Source of the DNA: Thermofilum sp.
GTDB lineage: Archaea; Thermoproteota; Thermoprotei; Thermofilales; Thermofilaceae
Length of the DNA stretch: 10,673 nt
Assembly: GCA_020832965.1 (NCBI GenBank)
Contig: JAJHRM010000072.1
Span: 1 to 10,673, forward strand
Direction of reading: 5' to 3'
The first letter of the stretch is position 1, and each line of letters opens with the position of its first letter. Shown here one piece after another: positions 1 to 7,041 of this stretch. Below the pieces are notes generated by a model. It saw nothing but the letters and a program-made list of their open reading frames with translations. It ran no database searches and was not told where the DNA came from. Both the position numbers and the translations under genes were made by a program.

Positions 1-451
1 TCGACCGCCCTCCCCGCTATGAGCGCGAGCTGGGCGTAGCGCCTGTAGCACTCGGCGAACTCGCGCAGCCCCTCACGCTCCAGCCCCCCGCGAGCTCCCC
101 CATCTCCCTGAAGCAGAGGCCGAGGAGATCCGCGTGGAGCGAGTACGGCGCGCGCGTCACGTCGTCCCAGCGCCACTTGAAGCAGTCGTCGTAGAGGAAG
201 AACTCCACGTCGTCGAGGATGCGGCCCAGCGCGACCGAGAGCTTGAGCCTCTCCCTCCAGTCCTCGCTCAGGAGCGCGTCCGCGAGCTCCAGGAGGTAGG
301 CGAGCCGGAGCGCCAGCAGGGTGCGCGCGAACGCCAGCGACTCGAGCAGCGCCTGCCTGATGCGCCTCCGCGCGTACCCGCTGAGCGCCTCGCCCCTGCG
401 GAGCAGCAGCCTCCAGCGGTCGCCCCCAGCTGCGCGCGCCTCCACGGCCAC
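1..451 (-). CDS. Helical protein of unknown family, frameshifted and cut off by the window edge
   Basis: I do not recognise this protein. The first continuous frame runs from GTG at 451 for about 120 residues and is rich in Leu, Ala, Arg and Glu, predicting an all-helical soluble protein with no membrane segment or signal peptide. At a run of six C on the plus strand (84-89; G on the coding strand) the protein-like frame changes. One extra G would continue it as an open frame containing LREFAECYRRYAQLALIAGR, with no stop before base 1, so the gene is probably longer than the window shows. A sequencing error and a true frameshift are both possible. Residues Arg100 and His106 form an Rx5H pattern like the Rx4-6H motif of HEPN RNases. 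With the small helical gene just upstream, a toxin-antitoxin type pair is conceivable but unproven. The start codon lies 4 bases after the upstream gene's stop, so the two are probably co-transcribed. Confidence 0.5.
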
Positions 452-455
452 CGCC

Positions 456-659
456 TCACTTCAGCATCGCGTCGAGGTCCATAAGGGCTTCGCGCAGCCT
501 CCTCGCCCAGTCCCTCAGCGCGTCGAGGGCGTGCCGCGGCAGCATGTACTCGTCCGCGAGCTTCTCGAGCACGTGGATCTGCGCTGCAACCTCGTCCAGC
601 TGATCTCACCTCTCCGCCACCACCTCCCTCCACCTCGCCACCTCCAGCTCGGCGTGCAT
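456..659 (-). pseudogene. Small helical protein (67 codons) interrupted by an in-frame TGA
   Basis: The reading frame starts at ATG 659 and opens MHAELEVARWREVVAER. It meets TGA at 606-608 and then continues in the same frame with convincing protein, including QIHVLEKLADEYMLPRHALD, to TGA at 456-458. If codon 18 were sense the product would be a 67-residue helical, charged protein. The start lies about 29 bases from the centre of the TATA box at 684-692, so the transcript would be essentially leaderless, which supports this start. Thermoproteota are not known to decode TGA as selenocysteine, so this is either a broken gene or a base error. An internal GTG start giving about 38 residues is also possible. 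The family is unrecognised. Its place directly ahead of a larger helical protein resembles antitoxin-first gene pairs. Confidence 0.45.
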
Positions 660-683
660 CCGCAGCGCGCGCCCCGCGCCAGT

Positions 684-692
684 GATATATAG
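684..692. promoter_or_regulatory. Shared TATA box between divergent genes
   Basis: GATATATAG is nearly symmetric. It sits about 29 bases from the minus-strand ATG at 659 and about 33 bases from the plus-strand GTG at 721, so TBP bound here could serve both directions. Its position also argues against starting the plus-strand gene at the earlier GTG at 682, because that would put the TATA box inside the coding region. Confidence 0.55.
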
Positions 693-720
693 CCCTGTGC
701 ACGGCTCGCTGCGAGGGCGC

Positions 721-2208
721 GTGGAGCTTGGCGCGAGCCTGGAGCTCTGGGGGGCTCTAGAGGTTGTCTCGTCCAGGCTAACCGAGCTTGCGAGGGAGAC
801 TTGCCGAGAGCTGGGCCTGGATCTCGGTGTAAGCGCTCTAGCATCCCTTGAGCGCATCTACGAGGACAGCGAGTACGGGCGCGAGATCTGCGGTTACTAT
901 GACCCAGTGAGGAGGCTCGTAGTGGTCTCCCTGCCGTGCCTGGCGGAGGAGGAAAAGAAACTCGCGGGTCGCCTCGCCGAGACGCTCGCGCACGAGCTCG
1001 TCCACCACTGCCAGTTCACGCGCGGCCCGCTGTGCGAGGTCCACCTCGACCCCGGGCTCGCCGCCAGGGTGGACGCGGCGCTGCCCTACAGGCTCAGGCC
1101 CCACGAGGTCGAAGCCTACGGGAAGCAGCGGGAGCTAGCCGAGAGGCTGCGGGGGGTAAGGGGCTTCGACGAGGCGGTGGGCTACGTGAGACGGTTGCTC
1201 TCTCCCGAGGTGGTGCTCCCGCTGAGCGAGGTCGCCAAAACTCTGAGCAAAGCCCCAGCGCTCAAAGAGTCAGCTAGGCTCATCGCAGAGCTCACTGGAG
1301 AGGACCTGCTATCAGCCGTAAGAAACCTAGAGAAGCGGCTAGTTACAGAGGATGAGACGGTCAGAGAGTGCTACAGAAAGGAAATAGCCGGCTACCTGCA
1401 GAAAATCGAGAGAAACCCTGCCGACGTGGTCGCCGAAGAGCTAAGGAAGAGAGCAGAAACCTTCCTGTCACAAAAAGTAGAGGGGGGCAGAGCCAAGATC
1501 ATTATTACAGATCCCGGCATTGCCCAGCCGCGTGCTTATGTAGTCTCTAACAATGGCATAGCTATCGGCTTTGATTTGAAGAAAGGAGCACCACCGCTTC
1601 TTCCTCTACTCCTGGAGACCGCCGGCTGGGGTCCCTCGTTCAAAGAGCCCATAAGGCTGCAGATGACTCTTGCTCAGATCCTGAAGGGAGCCGTCAGAGC
1701 TGGGAGCCACGAGTTCAGAGTAAAAGTTCTACCTCGGGAGAACATAAACGTATGTAAAGAACTTTACAAAGAGCTTTACAACGAGTACTGGAAAGAGCAC
1801 TGGCTTGCTGCTGATGTGCTCTTAGCTCTCCTCTTACTCAGCGGCTGGAAGATGCAAGCTCTTGAGAGCAGGAAGTTCGGGGAAGCTGAGTGCTTTGCCG
1901 TCGCAGTGGAGGATCCAGGGGGCATGGAGCGTTTGGAACTCATCGTGCCCAGCAACGTGAGAGTCAAGGATGAAAGCCTAGGCATCGATGCGCCGCTTAA
2001 AGATGCGGTGGAGAGACTAAAGAGCGAGGAGAGCTCCAGAGACTTCATCATAAGATATTTCACAGAGGATCTCACTCATAAAATTATTTTCAAATGCAAT
2101 GAGAAGCTGAGGAAGAAAATGCTTGAAGAATTAGCAGAGGAATTAAATCAGCTATTAAAGGTTTTGGAGGAATTCGATGGGAAAGAAAAGCTAGTACCAG
2201 AAGTCTAA
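721..2208 (+). CDS. Putative zinc metallopeptidase-domain protein (HELVHH) with a long uncharacterised C-terminal region
   Basis: The protein has 495 residues from GTG 721. I chose this start because the frame's earlier GTGs (682, 697) overlap or crowd the TATA box at 684-692, while 721 lies about 33 bases downstream of it. Residues 87-96 contain LAHELVHH, the HExxH zinc-binding and catalytic motif of metallopeptidases. About 32 residues later RPHEVEAYG (127-134) offers a Glu as third zinc ligand, as in gluzincin-like enzymes. The remaining roughly 340 residues are unrecognised: helical around 170-260, then a more strand-rich part, then a Lys/Glu-rich helical tail. There is no signal peptide or membrane segment, so it should be cytoplasmic. 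The first third is very GC-rich and the last third clearly less so, which may mean a composite origin. The glycosylase remnant follows after 22 bases. The substrate is unknown; the motif alone makes peptidase activity likely, not certain. Confidence 0.7.
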   Translation: MELGASLELWGALEVVSSRLTELARETCRELGLDLGVSALASLERIYEDSEYGREICGYYDPVRRLVVVSLPCLAEEEKKLAGRLAETLAHELVHHCQFTRGPLCEVHLDPGLAARVDAALPYRLRPHEVEAYGKQRELAERLRGVRGFDEAVGYVRRLLSPEVVLPLSEVAKTLSKAPALKESARLIAELTGEDLLSAVRNLEKRLVTEDETVRECYRKEIAGYLQKIERNPADVVAEELRKRAETFLSQKVEGGRAKIIITDPGIAQPRAYVVSNNGIAIGFDLKKGAPPLLPLLLETAGWGPSFKEPIRLQMTLAQILKGAVRAGSHEFRVKVLPRENINVCKELYKELYNEYWKEHWLAADVLLALLLLSGWKMQALESRKFGEAECFAVAVEDPGGMERLELIVPSNVRVKDESLGIDAPLKDAVERLKSEESSRDFIIRYFTEDLTHKIIFKCNEKLRKKMLEELAEELNQLLKVLEEFDGKEKLVPEV

Positions 2209-2230
2209 TGGAAGATAGCCTCCTGAGGGT

Positions 2231-2695
2231 ATGCTGAGAGGGGATGACTCGCTGAGAAACGCTCTTCAAGACTTAGTCGGGGAAATAGTCAAATGGTGGC
2301 GCAGGATTGGCGCTAGAAAGTACCCCTGGAGGGAGGTCAATGATCCATGGCACGTCCTCGTTGCCGAAGTCCTCCTAATACAAACCAATGCAGCAAAAGT
2401 GGTCAGGGTGTATGAGGAGTTTGTGAAAAAGTACTCCATACCAGCGCACTTCGCCGAAGTCTCTGAGGTGGAGGAGCTGCTAAGGCCGCTCGGTCTCCAC
2501 AGGCAGAGAGCTAGGCTACTGAAGCAGGCTGCCGAGTTCCTCTGCCGCGAATACGGCTGCCGGGTTCCTGACTTATACGGAATAGCGCAGACCCCCGGGG
2601 GGTTATTCAAGATGTTGAGCACTCCTTCGCTAACGAAATCCCAGGTGATACGCTCTTCGAGAGCGTGTGTGACTTGGCGAGCTGCTCTGAAGTAA
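2231..2695 (+). pseudogene. Truncated DNA glycosylase of the MutY / Nth / mismatch-glycosylase (HhH-GPD) family
   Basis: Intact members remove mismatched or damaged bases (A opposite G/oxoG, or T/U opposite G) in base excision repair. The N-terminal half is recognisable: RKYPWREVNDPWHVLVAEVL (residues about 29-48) matches the family's PWR...DP...EVLLQQT segment, followed by the helical stretch to GCRVPD. A degenerate hairpin (QTPGG) then appears and similarity stops. The catalytic Asp expected about 20 residues after the hairpin (VDxNV in relatives) and the C-terminal four-cysteine 4Fe-4S loop are both missing. The last 40 or so residues look out of frame. Another frame of the same DNA reads VIQDVEHSFANEIPGD, ending at the TAA at 2703-2705. 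At 154 residues it is shorter than the usual 210-230 or more. It is therefore probably an inactive remnant, perhaps co-transcribed with the metallopeptidase gene 22 bases upstream. Confidence 0.7.
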
Positions 2696-2775
2696 GCGTG
2701 CGCTAAAGAACCTTGAGAAAGAGGCAAAGAAATCCTAAACCTTTCACAGCCTTAAACTGTGGGCTACTCCGGACT

Positions 2776-2907
2776 TTATCCTCGAGACGCCTCCAGCGCT
2801 CCCCCAAGGCTACCCGCTGCGCCCTGCGCTCCGAGCACAGCGGCGCGCTCGGGGTAGCGGGGCTCGCACAGCTCTTCCAGTGCATACAAAAAATGCGGGT
2901 CTAGCAA
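2776..2907 (-). pseudogene. Possible remnant of a minus-strand protein gene
   Basis: The GC-rich stretch between the glycosylase remnant and the operon's end holds minus-strand frames that look like pieces of one protein. One reads DPHFLYALEELCEPRYPERA and stops at 2776-2778. The neighbouring frame, open to 2703, reads RVALGERWRRLEDKVRSSPQ. A single frameshift would join them. There is no convincing start codon, and I recognise no family. A TATA-like TATATAAAG lies on the minus strand at 2917-2925, over the end of the preceding gene, so a transcript here is possible. An RNA gene instead of a protein remnant cannot be excluded. The rest of 2696-2918 shows nothing else I can name. Confidence 0.25.
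2888..2893 (-). terminator. Oligo-T terminator of the four-gene operon
   Basis: On the minus strand a run of six T lies about 25 bases past the stop codon of the NurA-like gene. It is flanked by short inverted bases (GCAT...ATGC). Archaeal RNA polymerase terminates at such oligo-T tracts. Confidence 0.45.
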
Positions 2908-2918
2908 GCAGAGGTACT

Positions 2919-4265
2919 TTATATAGCAAGCATGGATTCCAAAATTAGCTCTTTAATATACGATCGGAGCCAAAGCTCAGCCTCATATATAGGGTAAAAT
3001 TCCGTGAAAATTCTAGTTCCATGTGTAGAAGGTATAGGGTATTTTTCAACCACCACTCCCTTCAAAATTTTATAGAGTAATTTGCCTCTATCATTAGATA
3101 AATTAGCAAATTTGTTTGGAAATATTTCTGTAAAAACTTTATTTAAGAAATCATTCAGATACCAGTCCTCATTTTCCCTACATATATTTGGTAGCGGTAT
3201 ATCAAATCTGGCAACCATCGACATATTAGAAATTACCCTTTCCCTATAAATTTCGGATAATTCTGGTCTTAAGACCGTAAATGCAGATAACGTCGCTCTC
3301 ACTAAATCCTCCAGCTCGCTTTCATCTACACTTTCCTGTCTTAAGGATCTCACCACCGCACTCATAGGATAAACAACAAAAATCTGTTCTTCTGTATTAC
3401 GGTTGAATACTGCATAAAAAGTATCATCTGAAGGAACCTTGTAAACTCTTTTAACACATCCTACAACATTCTTCAACATATTATACGAAACATTTTTATC
3501 ACTAAGCTCATAGAGGCCCCTAATCTTCTCACTTACAAGTTTTGCGTAAATATGTAATGGCGAAATAGGGCCATCAAATGCTATCAAGTAATTATCAACA
3601 CTCTTGCTATTTTTTAATATATGAAGAACACCTACCTCAAGAATTCTCATTATGATCTTAGCTTCATCGCGGGCTCTTACTCTCACATACCCTGTTCTTA
3701 AGAGATCCTGCTTCTCGATAGTTCTAGTATCTCTCCCGAAGCTCACCGATGTGTCCAGCCATGCATCTTTCCCTAATCTCCCCAGGTTGTCAAAAAGAGG
3801 TTTGGCATCATTAAGTCTAGCACCTGGTGGTGGCTCAAGACTATTATCCATTTCTTTCAATGTTGTATATGGAAAAGCTATGAATCTTAACAAAGTAATA
3901 CTATTAGTCACAGGTCTGATTTCCCCTTCATCGGTTCTTTCGAAAACTCCAGCTCCGCAAACAACTAAATGTATAGGCACTGTTATTCCTTTAACATTTA
4001 TTTTTCTAATTACCCTTGTTTCTACAATTCCATCGATAAAATATTTGAATTGAATATCAGATTGCGATATTTCTTTGAATTTAATTTTTATTATTCCTCC
4101 ACTAGTTTGCAAAATTAATTCTTTTGAGGCTGTCGGAATATCTTCCGCATATTCTTCGGGCTCTTCTTGGAAGACCAGCTCTCCTTCATACTTTCTATCT
4201 AATTTACTTAAATATGATGAAAGTTCATCAAATGTGCCATAAATTTTTATAGAATTATAGCTCAT
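2919..4265 (-). CDS. NurA-like nuclease, last gene of the defence operon
   Basis: The protein has 448 residues. NurA proteins are Mn-dependent RNase H-fold nucleases that work with the hexameric HerA translocase to degrade DNA. Family signs are YFIDGIVETR (75-84), which matches the first conserved block with its catalytic Asp (D78); YLIAFDGPI (226-234), which matches the second acidic block (D231); and VVGCVKRVYKVP (267-278), which matches the conserved Lys strand. It is longer than the housekeeping archaeal NurA and differs from it, so it looks like an operon-specific variant. Its ATG overlaps the end of the HerA-like gene by 11 bases and is preceded by GGTGA six bases upstream, so the two are translationally coupled and probably form a complex. 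There is no signal peptide or membrane segment; it should be cytoplasmic. The family call rests on motifs alone; the adjacent HerA strengthens it. Confidence 0.65.
   Translation of the reverse strand: MSYNSIKIYGTFDELSSYLSKLDRKYEGELVFQEEPEEYAEDIPTASKELILQTSGGIIKIKFKEISQSDIQFKYFIDGIVETRVIRKINVKGITVPIHLVVCGAGVFERTDEGEIRPVTNSITLLRFIAFPYTTLKEMDNSLEPPPGARLNDAKPLFDNLGRLGKDAWLDTSVSFGRDTRTIEKQDLLRTGYVRVRARDEAKIIMRILEVGVLHILKNSKSVDNYLIAFDGPISPLHIYAKLVSEKIRGLYELSDKNVSYNMLKNVVGCVKRVYKVPSDDTFYAVFNRNTEEQIFVVYPMSAVVRSLRQESVDESELEDLVRATLSAFTVLRPELSEIYRERVISNMSMVARFDIPLPNICRENEDWYLNDFLNKVFTEIFPNKFANLSNDRGKLLYKILKGVVVEKYPIPSTHGTRIFTEFYPIYEAELWLRSYIKELILESMLAI
4215..4230. repeat. Perfect palindrome inside the 5' end of the NurA-like gene
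   Basis: TGATGAAAGTTCATCA consists of 7-base arms around an AG centre. Its outer bases (TGATG...CATCA) match those of the palindrome in the divergent promoter. It lies within 50 bases of the gene's start, in coding sequence for a plausible peptide, so it may be chance. Confidence 0.3.
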
Positions 4266-5994
4266 TTTGAGTCACCATATTCGTAGATAGGCTTTCTCTC
4301 ATAATATCGTTTATCGGCGGTGGGAATGATAGGATTAATGGTTGAAGATATATCGGATGATGAACTAGTACTTCGCCTTTCCCTAAATATCCAGCAGTAT
4401 TCCTTAGCTCCCCAAATATCTTATACATCTTCTCCTCCAATTCGGCAAGTGGCATCCTACCTACCACTAAAGTGCCGGTGTTACCCAGCACTTGGCTGTC
4501 TATATCGCTTGGGAATTGCTCGGCACCGAACAGAGACACCCTAAGATCTCTACCTCTCGCAGCTATTTCTACGAGAATCTTTTTTATAGGAGATTTCGAG
4601 GTTGGAGCATACTTATTTAACTCATCAACTATTATCACAAAAGCTTTATCCTTACCCTTTCTCTGCATTTCTTCAGCAAACCTTAAGATGTCATTGATCA
4701 CACATGAAACTATAACCCTCTTTTCGACATCGCTCAATCCATAGAGTTGTATGACATTTACTCCTTTCACAAGACCATCAGCACGAATAGGACTCGACGA
4801 GGGCGCTGAGCGGTCGATAATGTGCTTAGCCCTCTCCAAAAAGCCGTCTAAACGTCTCATAACCGCCTCGACGGTTCTAGGATCGGGACTCATCTCTTGC
4901 AATATGCGTGCACAAATATTCTGAGCAGAGTCGCTGTGAGTGCCAGAGCGGCTGGGTTTCGATGATGCTCGTTCTGCACGTAAACATTCGAGAACCTGTC
5001 GCAAAGTATTCATAGAGGGGCGAAGGTGAGAATACTCGGCAATGATGTTCATTATCTTTGTTATAAGGTTCATTTGTAAAATTGAAGCCTCATCCTCCTC
5101 TTCAAAGAGCCCCGCTATAAGGCCTTCTGTACCTAGATCCAACAACCCATAAGAATATACCTGAGCATTGCTCATGAACTCCGGCTTATTGCGGTAGGGG
5201 TCATCCTGGTAAGTAAAATACTTTATATTATTCCTGTAGTTATACATAGCATTAAAAATTTCTTTATACATTTGTTTATAAATCTGTAATGTTTCATTAT
5301 CTATCCCTTTATTTCTTCCCCATGCTTCAATACATTTGTCTAGATCATTTTCTGAATCTGGAATCCTATGTAATCCCATAAAGTCTAATCGTTTAACATT
5401 AAAAGCTATTATATATATTTCTTGTTGAGTTCTTTCCATATATTCTATTAATGAAAACATTAGGAATCTCAAATAACTGGTCTTTGCAGCTAACCCTGAC
5501 ATACCACCTACATTCAGATGAGCCCCCTCAGGCCCCAACAAGAAGTCTGCGTAGTAGAAAGCTGGTATTGGTTCGCGTCCTTTAAGGAAACCAGCTAGTA
5601 TACGTTTATTAGGATCAGGTATAAGCGATTTCCATAGGGCATCTGTATCGGATCTTTCTGGAAGTTTTATGGCATAAGCTTTATCGAAAGTTTCATTCTT
5701 CAATTTCACAAGAATATTTATAGAAGCTTTTCTGAAAAGTCTGGGCTTTGTAGCGGGTTGCCCCTGCGTCAACCTTATGCCGAGACTCGCGTACTCGAAT
5801 TTATCCACCGCGGAATACACTTCCACGTTCGATACCACGCCGATTGCCAGAGGAGAACCGTCCTGAGACACAATAGTTACCACGTCTCCCTCTCTAACGG
5901 ATTCATCGAGAAGATCCGCGTATATCTTTGTCGTGCGCATAGGTGATTCTCTAGAAATCACCACGTACCCGACGTATTGTTGCGCGTTTACCAT
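4255..5994 (-). CDS. HerA-like hexameric ATPase/DNA translocase with an unusual Walker A
   Basis: The protein has 579 residues from ATG 5994. An in-frame GTG at 6003 exists, but GGTG at 6001-6004 sits six bases ahead of the ATG, so I prefer the ATG. Residues 8-60 (YVGYVVIS...GDVVTIV...PLAIGVV) look like the HAS-barrel of HerA. The Walker A region (about 163-173) reads GGMSGLAAKTS, lacking the usual GK[ST] glycine. Walker B is VIIVDELNKYAP (about 453-464). AARGRDLRVSLFGAEQFPSD (about 478-497) matches the HerA arginine-finger and sensor segment, followed by VLGNTGTLVVGRM. HerA proteins pump DNA through a hexameric ring and feed NurA; the NurA-like gene directly follows and overlaps. The middle region (about 180-440) is long and helical, perhaps an insert. 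It resembles the helicase role of DptH in phosphorothioation-linked restriction, but is far smaller. I am confident of the superfamily and less so of the subfamily. Confidence 0.8.
   Translation of the reverse strand: MVNAQQYVGYVVISRESPMRTTKIYADLLDESVREGDVVTIVSQDGSPLAIGVVSNVEVYSAVDKFEYASLGIRLTQGQPATKPRLFRKASINILVKLKNETFDKAYAIKLPERSDTDALWKSLIPDPNKRILAGFLKGREPIPAFYYADFLLGPEGAHLNVGGMSGLAAKTSYLRFLMFSLIEYMERTQQEIYIIAFNVKRLDFMGLHRIPDSENDLDKCIEAWGRNKGIDNETLQIYKQMYKEIFNAMYNYRNNIKYFTYQDDPYRNKPEFMSNAQVYSYGLLDLGTEGLIAGLFEEEDEASILQMNLITKIMNIIAEYSHLRPSMNTLRQVLECLRAERASSKPSRSGTHSDSAQNICARILQEMSPDPRTVEAVMRRLDGFLERAKHIIDRSAPSSSPIRADGLVKGVNVIQLYGLSDVEKRVIVSCVINDILRFAEEMQRKGKDKAFVIIVDELNKYAPTSKSPIKKILVEIAARGRDLRVSLFGAEQFPSDIDSQVLGNTGTLVVGRMPLAELEEKMYKIFGELRNTAGYLGKGEVLVHHPIYLQPLILSFPPPINDIMRESLSTNMVTQNEL
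4272..4276 (-). promoter_or_regulatory. Ribosome-binding site of the NurA-like gene
   Basis: GGTGA on the minus strand, six bases ahead of the ATG at 4265, lies within the last codons of the HerA-like gene. It supports both the start and translational coupling. Confidence 0.7.
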
Positions 5995-6000
5995 CTTCCA

Positions 6001-6004
6001 CACC
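6001..6004 (-). promoter_or_regulatory. Ribosome-binding site that decides the start of the HerA-like gene
   Basis: GGTG on the minus strand is six bases ahead of ATG 5994, the same spacing as for the other two inner operon genes. It would overlap the alternative GTG start at 6003, making that start unlikely. Confidence 0.65.
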
Positions 6005-7030
6005 TTATCCGGCTACCTTTAATAATCCTCGCGTAAAACTTCCAAAGTCAACTTTTAAGCCTTTCGCCGTAGCTAGCCACAGAACCATGCTTGCAAGTTC
6101 ATGGCGAATAATGAAGCTCCTGACCCCTGGCTCTACCTCGTCGATAACACTCGCCGGTAGGCGCTGCTCGTAACTTACAACGTCAATTAATGTTGAACCC
6201 GATAATCGGAATGTCTCAAGACTGCTCGCTATCTTTTCGTTAGCAATTTTCCATAATATTTGATGATAGTTAGCTAACAGATATAATCTATCATATATCT
6301 CCTGAAGTTCTAGATGTGATAATTCTTCAAACTTTTTCAAGAGATATATACCAGGTACAGTTATCGTCACATGATATGCTGAACCAGGTAAAATCTTAGC
6401 CCTTCTTCCAACATCCGAGCCAATGAAGTGAATCCTTCGATGGATTGTAGGTGCAATGCTTGTGAGCAAATTACATGTTGCTAGGAAATCATGAATCTCT
6501 CCAAGAATAGAATAAATCATCAGCTTATTTTTTTTATCAAGTTTTATGAAATCATGGAAGGACATAGATTTGTAGAAAATATAAAGGCTACTTCTTTCAA
6601 GAGTTAAGAGCCAAGTAGTTGTAAACTCATTAAGCTTTAGCAATACATTCCTTAACGCTGAAGGAATCAATATATAATTCTCATTTTCTGTATATACATG
6701 ATAGTAAGCATAAACTAATAACGATGTTAATTGTACTTGAAACTCTGGAAAGCTTTCAGGTATTTTTCCAAATAATTCTACCCACATATTTTTAATCAAT
6801 TGTTCATCGATATTTAATATTCGTTTATTTTTAATTTTTTCAGTTAATAACTCATAGAAAATTATGCCTTTAGTAGCATAATACGGATCATCAATTACTG
6901 TAATTTTATAGTTTAAAGCATCATTAAGAATCCTTTGGTAAACTTCTGTTCTTCGTTGAGAAATTCTTTTAGGATTATAAAAGATGTTTATTAGATCCCA
7001 TAATTCTTTACCTTTATAGTCATTATTCAT
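6005..7030 (-). CDS. Uncharacterised 341-residue protein, second gene of the defence operon
   Basis: I do not recognise a family. The protein is about 341 residues, rich in Ile, Leu, Tyr and Lys, largely helical and without a clear signal peptide, membrane span or cysteine cluster. Residues 170-210 hold a His/Arg-rich patch (THRRIHFIGSDVGRRAKILP, about 200-219) that could contact nucleic acid. The middle (LRNVLLKLNEFTTTWLLTLE) looks like a helical bundle. It starts at ATG 7030 with GGTGA six bases upstream, in the stop codon of the ATPase gene, and ends 10 bases before the HerA-like ATG. This packing makes it an obligate operon member, probably a subunit of the same complex. It sits where DptG (also of unknown function) lies between an ATPase and a HerA-type helicase in Dpt modules. 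That is an argument from position only; I see no sequence similarity to DptG. Confidence 0.75.
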   Translation of the reverse strand: MNNDYKGKELWDLINIFYNPKRISQRRTEVYQRILNDALNYKITVIDDPYYATKGIIFYELLTEKIKNKRILNIDEQLIKNMWVELFGKIPESFPEFQVQLTSLLVYAYYHVYTENENYILIPSALRNVLLKLNEFTTTWLLTLERSSLYIFYKSMSFHDFIKLDKKNKLMIYSILGEIHDFLATCNLLTSIAPTIHRRIHFIGSDVGRRAKILPGSAYHVTITVPGIYLLKKFEELSHLELQEIYDRLYLLANYHQILWKIANEKIASSLETFRLSGSTLIDVVSYEQRLPASVIDEVEPGVRSFIIRHELASMVLWLATAKGLKVDFGSFTRGLLKVAG

Positions 7031-7036
7031 TTTCGA

Positions 7037-7041
7037 TCACC
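7037..7041 (-). promoter_or_regulatory. Ribosome-binding site of the 341-residue protein gene
   Basis: GGTGA overlaps the TGA stop of the preceding ATPase gene and lies six bases ahead of ATG 7030, indicating coupled translation. Confidence 0.7.

Noticed and set aside
682..720. Upstream GTG start at 682 for the metallopeptidase gene
   Set aside because: It overlaps the TATA box at 684-692, which makes translation from there implausible.
3652..4053. 133-codon plus-strand open frame opposite the NurA-like gene
   Set aside because: It is the antisense shadow of an AT-rich gene, with no promoter or ribosome-binding site.
4326..4360. GATGATGA resembling a C box of an archaeal C/D guide RNA
   Set aside because: No D box (CTGA) at suitable spacing and the site lies in conserved HerA-like coding sequence.
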